A stretch of 44,042 nucleotides of DNA. Origin: Chloroflexota bacterium. Its GTDB lineage: Bacteria > Chloroflexota > Dehalococcoidia > Lucifugimonadales > JACPCL1. Under the pieces are notes generated by a model. The model made no database searches and had not been told where the DNA came from. It worked only from the letters and a program-made list of their open reading frames with translations. Within the stretch, counting starts at the first letter, position 1. Each line of letters begins with the position of its first letter. This document shows, one piece after another, positions 30,654 through 36,365 of the stretch. The position numbers were made by a program, and so were the translations under genes. The DNA lies in NCBI GenBank assembly GCA_016179765.1, contig JACPCL010000040.1, positions 1 through 44,042 of the forward strand. Reading direction: 5' to 3'.

Positions 30654-31750
30654 ATGCTCCCGCTTCACCCTCACCCGTACCCTCTCCCATCAAGGGAGAG
30701 GGGCAGTTGGCGCTACTCTCGGTGCTAGACGCCTCAGTGGTGTTCACCGCTCGCAAGGGGCTGTTCGCCGCTGCGCGGGTGCGCGCCCTGGACGGCGTCT
30801 CCCTTCACCTGGACAAGGGCGAAAGCCTGTCCGTCGTTGGGGAGTCGGGTAGCGGCAAGACAACGCTGGCGCGGGTCGTCCTGGGCCTGCAGAGGCCAGC
30901 GCAAGGGCAGGTGGCCTACGAAGGCAAAGACATCGGGCGTGCCTCGGAGGGGCAACTCAAGGAGTTCCGGCGCCGCGCCCAGGGCATTTTTCAGGACCCC
31001 TTCTCCAGCCTGGACCCCTACATGACCGTTGGGCAGATCGTGGAAGAGCCGCTGGTCATCCATCACGTTGGGTCGCCAGCGCAGCGGGTGGACAAGGTGC
31101 GGCAGGCGCTGGAAGAGGTGCGGCTGACGCCCGTTAGCGAAATTGCCCCCAAGTTCACCCATCAACTCTCGGGCGGGCAACGGCAGCGGGTAGCCATCGC
31201 CCGGGCGCTGGTGCTGGAGCCGGAGCTGATTGTGGCGGACGAGCCGGTGTCCATGGTGGACGCCTCCAGCCGCGCCGAGATTCTGTACCTGATGCGGGAG
31301 CTTCAGGAGCGCCACGGCACGGCCTTTCTTTACATAACGCACGACATCGCCACGGCGTACCACTTCTCCCAGCGCATCGCCGTCATGTACCTGGGACGCA
31401 TCGTGGAGACGGGGCCAACGCGCCAGGTCATCGGCAACCCGCTGCACCCCTATACCCAGGCGCTCCTTCAGGCGGTGCCTGAGCCAGATCCCGCAAACCG
31501 CTTCCGCCGGCGCGGGATGCTGGCGGGCGAGCCGCCCAGCCCCGCCAATCCGCCTGCCGGCTGCCGTTTTCACCCGCGCTGCCCCTACGCCTTTGAGGGT
31601 TGCGACCGGGACGACCCACATCTGCTGGAGGTGACGCAGGGACAGGAGGCGGCCTGCCGCCTATGGAAGGGGTTAACGGCGGGAGCGAGACTGACGGAGA
31701 GGGCGCCAGGATCGGCCGGGGAAGGCGACGACCGCAAGCCACCCTCCTAG
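30650..31750 (+). CDS. peptide ABC transporter ATP-binding protein, OppF/DppF-like
   Basis: A 366-residue ATPase. GTG at 30650 overlaps the previous stop (GTGA). Walker [10 protein letters not shown], signature [15 protein letters not shown], Walker [14 protein letters not shown]-loop [12 protein letters not shown], and the C-terminal Cys-containing domain [16 protein letters not shown]. Residues about 4-18 ([14 protein letters not shown]) come from a small CCCTCTCCCATCAAGGGAGAG repeat (30666-30704), so the N-terminus has been extended by repeat sequence; the conserved domain begins at [11 protein letters not shown]. Walker B ends in SMVD rather than SALD. The tail after the Cys domain is Gly/Arg-rich and not conserved. 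Confidence 0.93.
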   Translation: MNAPASPSPVPSPIKGEGQLALLSVLDASVVFTARKGLFAAARVRALDGVSLHLDKGESLSVVGESGSGKTTLARVVLGLQRPAQGQVAYEGKDIGRASEGQLKEFRRRAQGIFQDPFSSLDPYMTVGQIVEEPLVIHHVGSPAQRVDKVRQALEEVRLTPVSEIAPKFTHQLSGGQRQRVAIARALVLEPELIVADEPVSMVDASSRAEILYLMRELQERHGTAFLYITHDIATAYHFSQRIAVMYLGRIVETGPTRQVIGNPLHPYTQALLQAVPEPDPANRFRRRGMLAGEPPSPANPPAGCRFHPRCPYAFEGCDRDDPHLLEVTQGQEAACRLWKGLTAGARLTERAPGSAGEGDDRKPPS

Positions 31751-31805
31751 CAGTTGCTCATGGCGTTGTGGACGCCACAATAGGGGATGAAAAGAGGGGG
31801 CGGTG

Positions 31806-31939
31806 CTGTCATTCCGAGCGCAGCGAGGAATCTCTCCCGGCTGGCCTATGAATTCGCGCGGACAGTACCAAGCAACGGAAGCACCCAGGAGAGATTCCTC
31901 GGTCGTCCCGACTTGTCGGGACTCCGTCGGAAGGACAGT
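31806..31939. repeat. MITE-like element, TCATTC type
   Basis: Outer ends CTGTCATTCCGA (31806-31817) and TCGGAAGGACAG form inverted termini with one mismatch, and an inner pair GAGGAATCTCTCC (31825-31837) and GGAGAGATTCCTC (31888-31900) is perfect. It also contains the small CCCGACTTGTCGGGACT palindrome. It lies between the transporter operon and a toxin-antitoxin pair; no gene is present in 31751-31980. Confidence 0.7.
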
Positions 31940-31980
31940 AAGGCGTCCACCCCCTATTTTCAAGGCAGGGGATGCCAGAC

Positions 31981-32241
31981 CTAACGGTATGTCGTCTCAC
32001 TCCGGCGGCGGATGTCCAGGACAAGCACGGTTTGCTCTCGGTCGTTGATGTCAAACAGTATGCGGTAGTCACCGACACGGTAGCGGTATGGTGCGACCCG
32101 AAGGTCTTGTAACGCCACCACGCCCCTAGTCCGAGGGTTATCTTGAAGACGGTCTAACGCCTCTTTTACTCTCCGGGCATCTTGTGGCGAAAGCCCACGA
32201 AAAGCCCGCCGGGCTCGCGGGGAGAAGAGCAGGCGGTACAT
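31981..32241 (-). CDS. RelE/ParE-type toxin
   Basis: An 86-residue protein of the RelE/ParE fold: MYRLLFSPRARRAFRGLSPQDARRVKEALDRL, LRVAPYRYRVGDYRILFDIND and VLVLDIRRRSETTYR. The conserved YRVGDYRILF block and basic residues fit an mRNA-cleaving RelE-like toxin. The start codon directly follows the antitoxin stop (TAGATG on the minus strand), so the two genes are one operon. Confidence 0.9.
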   Translation of the reverse strand: MYRLLFSPRARRAFRGLSPQDARRVKEALDRLQDNPRTRGVVALQDLRVAPYRYRVGDYRILFDINDREQTVLVLDIRRRSETTYR

Positions 32242-32529
32242 CTAGCTGAGGCCAGCTTCCCTGTAGACCTCTTCCGCAGGAATCCCTTTCCCTTCGTCAA
32301 TTTCCCGCTTGGCCACGATGAGCTCCTGAGCGTATTTAGGGTCGGAAAGGTCGCGGATGGCCTCCCGCATCTCCAGGTACTTCTCCACGCTGAGCAGGAT
32401 AGCGACTGGTTTGCCTTGCTGTGTTACCACGACGTCGGCGCCCTCCTCGTGGAGCTGTTTGAGTAGCTGGGGCAGCTCTTTGCGCAGCTCGTGGACGCCG
32501 ATGAAGGGGTTATGAAGTATGTCCAGCAT
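32242..32529 (-). CDS. Phd/YefM-type antitoxin
   Basis: A 95-residue protein with the Phd/YefM N-terminal DNA-binding fold (FIGVHELRKELPQLLKQLHEEGADVVVTQQGKPVAILLSVEKYLEM) and an acidic C-terminal helix (IDEGKGIPAEEVYREAGLS) that should bind and block the toxin. ATG at 32529 (MLDILHNPF) is chosen because AGAGG lies five bases upstream; an ATG at 32556 would place the start inside the operator palindrome. Members of this family repress their own promoter as a complex with the toxin. Confidence 0.88.
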   Translation of the reverse strand: MLDILHNPFIGVHELRKELPQLLKQLHEEGADVVVTQQGKPVAILLSVEKYLEMREAIRDLSDPKYAQELIVAKREIDEGKGIPAEEVYREAGLS

Positions 32530-32542
32530 GGATACCTCTGAC

Positions 32543-32557
32543 AATGCATTATGCATT
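32543..32557. promoter_or_regulatory. palindromic operator candidate for the RelE/Phd-like pair
   Basis: AATGCATTATGCATT, a perfect inverted repeat around one central base, in the AT-rich stretch 14 bases upstream of the chosen antitoxin start. This is where an autorepressing Phd/YefM complex would be expected to bind. Confidence 0.5.
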
Positions 32558-32675
32558 CATAATGATAACATAATGCCAACGTGATTGGAACCGCGCTGGG
32601 CAACTGAGGCTAGGCATTATATTAAGCGGTCATGAGTCGTGCGCTTGATGCGGTAGGCAGTGGTAGAATAGGCGC

Positions 32676-32810
32676 ATGCGAGTTGCCATCAAGGACATTG
32701 CAACTATTGTGGGGATGGTCGTAATGACTTTCCTCACGCTTATTGGTGTTGCCGGTCGTGCATTTGACTGGCGTGACTTTCAAGAGACTGCACGCTACTT
32801 ATACGTCTAA
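32676..32810 (+). pseudogene. N-terminal part of a frameshifted membrane protein
   Basis: A 44-codon frame, MRVAIKDIATIVGMVVMTFL and on to RDFQETARYLYV, with one membrane helix. In the +2 frame the sequence stays open from 32777 and gives a second helix (IIFGLFALSFFFTVGRLMW) that runs into the ORF at 32873. The two pieces together look like one gene with two membrane segments and a soluble domain, broken by a frameshift near 32777-32810. Sequencing error or decay cannot be separated here. Confidence 0.5.
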
Positions 32811-32872
32811 CCTGGCAGGAGATTATTTTTGGGCTTTTCGCCCTATCCTTTTTCTTTACAGTTGGCCGTTTA

Positions 32873-33337
32873 ATGTGGCGACTTCGTAATGCATATCAAC
32901 AAGTAAGCATCTTGGGACAGGACGTGGTAGAGAAAGAGGCGGGGCGCAACCTGTTTGCCATCCAGGCGGTTGAGGAGAGTGGCTTACCTACGTTTTTCGC
33001 AGAAGATGCACAGGGTGCCCACAGTCGTATTGGAACACCTGCTGATAAACATTGGCGTGGCATACCACAGGGCGATGTTCTTGAATTGGCACTGTGCATT
33101 AGAACTACCGCAATTCCAGAAGCGCAGTTAGAATCCATAGATTTGGAAGTTATGGGTAGGAGGATTGCCTTGGACTGGGAATCTCAAAAGGTTGTTCATG
33201 TTGACAGATGGCCGTATTTTTACGTTCCGATGCCTGATTGGGTTACACCTGGTGTACACACGATGCGTTTGATTGGCAACTTCAATGGTCAGGAAGTACC
33301 GTCACCTGATTTCTCCATCGAAGTCCCTAAGCGTTAA
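32873..33337 (+). CDS. hypothetical protein, probable C-terminal part of a frameshifted gene
   Basis: A 154-residue frame that I do not recognise. It opens with basic residues directly after a hydrophobic helix encoded upstream in the same frame without a normal start codon, so the ATG at 32873 is likely internal. The rest is a soluble domain rich in beta-strand (GDVLELALCIRTTAIPEAQL, YFYVPMPDWVTPGVHTMRLIGNF). Base composition is AT-rich relative to the core genes, like the passenger gene at 12104-12787, which also has two N-terminal helices and an external beta-rich part. No neighbour suggests a role. Confidence 0.55.
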   Translation: MWRLRNAYQQVSILGQDVVEKEAGRNLFAIQAVEESGLPTFFAEDAQGAHSRIGTPADKHWRGIPQGDVLELALCIRTTAIPEAQLESIDLEVMGRRIALDWESQKVVHVDRWPYFYVPMPDWVTPGVHTMRLIGNFNGQEVPSPDFSIEVPKR

Positions 33338-33451
33338 GTTCGCCGTAAGTCATATTATGGGAAGTAAGTAACCGTTTGAGTGTATCTCTTCACAAATACG
33401 AATTTTCCCGGCTGTGCTCAGGGTAAATCAGGCCCACCGTGAGCACGCCCC

Positions 33452-33596
33452 CATGTCATTCTGAGGGAGGCCGCAGCAGGCGGGCGACCGAAGAATCTGA
33501 TGTGCCATAGCAGGCAGTTGTTGCATGGGAAATGGTTATGCCTTTCACGGCAGACAAGATTCTGAGGCCCGATTTATGGGGCCTCAGAATGACATG
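33452..33596. repeat. MITE-like element with 15-bp perfect inverted ends
   Basis: CATGTCATTCTGAGG (33452-33466) and CCTCAGAATGACATG (33582-33596), 145 bases overall, with AAGAATCTGATG and AAGATTCTGAGG inside. TCATTCTGAG/AGAATCT units of this kind are widespread in environmental bacterial genomes. It is followed by a CCCGCTCAT..ATGAGCGGG hairpin (about 33605-33640) that contains CCTGAGCTTGTCGAAGG. Confidence 0.8.
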
Positions 33597-33703
33597 CCTA
33601 AACCCCGCTCATCCTGAGCTTGTCGAAGGAAATGAGCGGGTCTTTAGTTGCACCCCCCGCCGCGCTGCCGCATCTTATCCATAGCCCACGTCAAGGAGCC
33701 TTC

Positions 33704-34675
33704 ATGGACGCCAAGGAAGCCTTGCAAGAGATCCTGAAGTCGCCAGGCACTGCGGCCTTCTCCCGCATCCGGTATGTTGGGACGCTCCTGCCAGAGGAGG
33801 AGCAGAAGGAGTTCCTCCGCGGACTGTACCTGCGGGCCGTGGAGGCCAGGGAGTCCGGCTCTCTGGGGGCGCTGGAGGACTACCTGGAGCAGTGGGAGGA
33901 GAGGGGGCAGGCGCAGGCGGGCGCTCGCGCCCGTGCGCCGCAGGTGGAGGGCGTCCCCTGGACGCCCCTGCGCGTGCCTATCCGCCGCGCCAAGGTGGCC
34001 CTGCTGACCACCGGCGGCTTCTACATCCAGGGCCAGCAGGAGCCTTTCCAGACCGATGGCCCCGAGGGCCTCGGCGACTGGTCCTTCCGCGCCATCCCCA
34101 AGGATACGCCCCGCCAGCGCATTGGCGTGAGCCATGCCCACTACGACCTCTCCGGCCCCAGGGAGGATGTCAACTGCGTCTTTCCCCTGGACGTCTTTGT
34201 GGAGCTGGAGCGGGAAGGGGTCATTGGCGAGTTTGCCCAGACAACCTACTCCTTCATGGGGTACATCCAGCGTCCCGAGGCGCTGATGAGCGAGACGGCC
34301 CCCGAGGTGGCCCGCCGCCTGAAGCAGGAGGGCGTGGACGCCGTGGTGCTCACCTCCACCTGACCGGTGTGCAACCGGTCCGGTGGGCTGGTGACACGGG
34401 CGATTGAGGCGGCAGGCATCCCGACGGTGCAGGTGATGATGTACAAGGAGATGGCGGAGAAGGTGCATCCGCCGCGGGTGGCCCACGTGAAGTTCCCCTT
34501 TGGCCGGCCCATGGGCGAGCCCGGCAACCACGACCAGCACCGCGTCATCGCCGAGGACGCCCTGCGCATCCTGGAGATGGCGACGCAGCCCGGCGCCATC
34601 GTCACCTTGCCCTACCGCTGGCGGCGTGAGGACTACGCGAGGATACGGGAGGAGCGGAGCGCAAGGGTGGGGTAG
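33704..34675 (+). CDS. selenoprotein of the GrdB/PrdB-like reductase family (UGA = Sec220)
   Basis: Reading the TGA at 34361-34363 as selenocysteine joins two in-frame parts into a 323-residue protein. The join gives VDAVVLTST-Sec-PVCNRSGGLV, a UxxC redox motif (Sec220, Cys223) at the place where the glycine/betaine/sarcosine/D-proline reductase selenoprotein B family carries Sec. Sequence on both sides fits the family (AKVALLTTGGFYIQGQQ, RIGVSHAHYDLS, DVNCVFPLDVFVELEREGVIGE, IPTVQVMMYKEM, FPFGRPMGEPG). ATG at 33704 has AAGGAG six bases upstream. A hairpin with a GGT apical loop begins 10 bases after the UGA. The substrate of this short branch is not known; a thiol-dependent reductase role is inferred. 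No grdA, grdC or prdA neighbour is present. Confidence 0.88.
34374..34392 (+). promoter_or_regulatory. bacterial SECIS hairpin candidate
   Basis: ACCGGTCC, loop GGT, GGGCTGGT: an 8-bp stem with two G-U pairs. The loop starts 18 bases after the UGA and opens with G, which agrees with the known bacterial SECIS pattern (loop 16-37 bases from UGA, G among the first two loop bases). It would recruit SelB with Sec-tRNA. Confidence 0.7.
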
Positions 34676-34697
34676 TGTTTGCAGACCCAGGCTGGCC

Positions 34698-34852
34698 AGC
34701 GGGCTGCGGGAAAAGGGGAGTGCAGAGGGGCGAAGCCCCTTTGCCGGTCCGCCTGCGGCGGATGAGGGTGTCCCTCAGATATAAATCCTTCCCCCTTCCT
34801 GGTTAGGAAGGGGGCTAGGGGGATGGTCGGAAGAGTTTTTCAGCCCCTACTA
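34698..34852. repeat. MITE-like element
   Basis: Left end AGCGGGCTGCGGGAAAAGGG, right end TTTTTCAGCCCCTACT. Inner blocks: AGTGCAGAGGGGCGAAGCCC, the TCCGCCTGCGGCGGA palindrome, GGGTGTCCCTCAGATATAAA and a CCCCCTTCC..GGAAGGGGG hairpin. It fills the space between the selenoprotein gene and aroE. Confidence 0.8.
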
Positions 34853-34860
34853 GGGCAGGG

Positions 34861-35721
34861 CTACGTGCTCTCGCGTTGCTTATGCCCTAGCGCCTTTCTT
34901 GCCGCCGCAAGCATGACCCCGACGGGGGCGTCCAGCCCTGTCCACAGGCGGAAGGCCTCGGCCCCCTGGTAAACCAGCATGGGCAGGCCGCCCAGGGTGC
35001 GGGCGCCGGCCCTGGCCGCCGCTCGCAGGAGTGGCGTGGCCTCCGGGTTGTAGACAACGTCGTATACCAGGGCGCCGCGCGGGATGAGGGATGCAGGCAG
35101 AGGCGTCTCCTTGGCTCCCGGCGAGCCGGCCATGCCCAGGGTCGTCGTGTTCACAATCAGCTCCCAGGGGCCATCCCTGGCTAATACGCCGTCGGCCAGG
35201 GGCAGCGCGTGGACTGGTACACGACCTTTGAGCACCGACGCCAGCTCCTGGGCGCGCTCCACCGTGCGGTTGGCGATGGTCAGAGAGGCCACGCCCCCAT
35301 CCGCTAGCCCAAAAGCAACCGCCTTGGCCGCCCCGCCTGCGCCCAGCAGCAGGATGCGTTTGCCGCGGGGGTCAAAGGCCCCGTCCTCCCGCAGGGCGCG
35401 CATGAAGCCGGCCACGTCGGTGTTGTGGCCTTCCAGCCTGCCGCCACGGTTGACGATGGTGTTCACCGCACCGACGCGCCCCGCCCCCTCCGAGAGGCTG
35501 TCCAGGTAAGGTATCGCGGCCTCTTTGTGGGGCACGGTGACGTTGGCCCCCAGGACCTCCGTTGCTCGCAGGGAGCGCATCCGCTCGGGCAGCTCCTCCG
35601 GCGGCGTGGCCCACGCCAGGTAGCGGGCGTCCACGCCACAGGAGTCCAGGGCCGCCTGCTGAAAGGCGGGCGACACGGAGTGTCCCAGGGGATAGCCGAT
35701 GATGCCCAGGAGTTTGGTCAT
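34861..35721 (-). CDS. aroE: shikimate dehydrogenase
   Basis: A 286-residue NADP-dependent enzyme converting 3-dehydroshikimate to shikimate. Substrate motif GYPLGHSVSPAFQQAA, catalytic Lys in NVTVPHKEAA, Asn/Asp in GHNTDVAGF, cofactor motif LLLGAGGAAKAV and NRTVERAQELA are all present. The start is taken at ATG 35721 (MTKLLGIIGYPLG); an upstream in-frame TTG at 35736 would add residues from the palindromic element there. It is the last gene of an alaS-ruvX-aroE string on the minus strand. Confidence 0.95.
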   Translation of the reverse strand: MTKLLGIIGYPLGHSVSPAFQQAALDSCGVDARYLAWATPPEELPERMRSLRATEVLGANVTVPHKEAAIPYLDSLSEGAGRVGAVNTIVNRGGRLEGHNTDVAGFMRALREDGAFDPRGKRILLLGAGGAAKAVAFGLADGGVASLTIANRTVERAQELASVLKGRVPVHALPLADGVLARDGPWELIVNTTTLGMAGSPGAKETPLPASLIPRGALVYDVVYNPEATPLLRAAARAGARTLGGLPMLVYQGAEAFRLWTGLDAPVGVMLAAARKALGHKQREST

Positions 35722-35727
35722 GGCTTT

Positions 35728-35766
35728 ATCTTTCAAGGAGGCTTCAGGGGAGCCCCCCCTCTCCGC
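35728..35766. repeat. palindromic TTTCAAG-element at the ruvX/aroE junction
   Basis: ATCTTTCAAGGAGGCTTC, AGG, GGAGCCCCCCCTCTCC. It supplies the last residues and stop codon of ruvX (minus strand) and the leader of aroE. Confidence 0.8.
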
Positions 35767-36190
35767 GGTGGGCGTCCAGGTACGATTGCAGGATGACCGC
35801 CGCTGCCGTGGCGTCCAGCCTGGCCCTGTCCCGGGATGGCCGGCGGCCTGCCTCCCGCATGAGGCGTTCCGCCTCCACCGAAGAGAACCGCTCGTCCCAG
35901 GTCTCTACTGGCAGGGGCAGGCCAGCCTCTGCCAGGGCCAGGCGCAACGCATCGCAAAAGTCCAGGGTACGCTGCGCCTGCGCTCCAATGGCGCCGTCCA
36001 GAAGGAGGGGCAGGCCCACCAGGATCAGGCCCGCCTGCCGCTCCTGGGCAGCCTTAATGACGGCGGCTACATCGGGACCCAGGCCCTTGCGGCGCATGGC
36101 CCCCAGGGGCGCGGCGATGGAGCGGGCCTCACCGCAGGTCGCCATGCCAATGCGGCGCTCGCCCACGTCCAGGGCAAGGATAGGGGTCAT
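35744..36190 (-). CDS. ruvX: YqgF/RuvX Holliday junction resolvase-like protein
   Basis: A 148-residue RNase H-fold protein: ILALDVGERRIGMATCGE with the first catalytic Asp, ILVGLPLLLDGAIGAQAQ, and VETWDERFSSVEAERLM with the Glu region, then DATAAAVILQSYLDA with the last Asp. Members of this family act in pre-16S rRNA 5'-end maturation, and a role in Holliday junction processing has been proposed. The final residues (HRGEGGLP) and the stop are encoded by a palindromic repeat, so the natural C-terminus has been replaced by a few repeat-derived residues. It follows alaS, a common neighbour. Confidence 0.92.
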   Translation of the reverse strand: MTPILALDVGERRIGMATCGEARSIAAPLGAMRRKGLGPDVAAVIKAAQERQAGLILVGLPLLLDGAIGAQAQRTLDFCDALRLALAEAGLPLPVETWDERFSSVEAERLMREAGRRPSRDRARLDATAAAVILQSYLDAHRGEGGLP

Positions 36191-36240
36191 GCTACCTCAC
36201 CCTCTCTCTCCCCCTCTCCGTCCCGGAGGGGGGAAATACA

Positions 36241-36287
36241 TATGAAGTAGTTGCAGGCCGCCTACGGCGGCCTGCAACTACTTCATA
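36241..36287. repeat. long perfect hairpin, 22-bp stem
   Basis: TATGAAGTAGTTGCAGGCCG extended by CC, loop TAC, and the exact complement (36266-36287). It lies between alaS and ruvX. Core TTGCAGGCCG is shared with 6373-6413. No T-tract follows. Confidence 0.8.
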
Positions 36288-36365
36288 ATTTCTACCTGGG
36301 GTGGGGAGTAATTCCATGGTTTTTATGAAAGCGGGGCTTCCGCTCATGACGGCTTGAGAAGGACG

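Noticed and set aside
34361-34363. UGA as a simple nonsense mutation of a GrdB/PrdB-like gene
   Set aside because: The codon falls exactly at the family redox position, is followed by PVC to make UxxC, and a fitting hairpin follows; the frame stays conserved to 34675.
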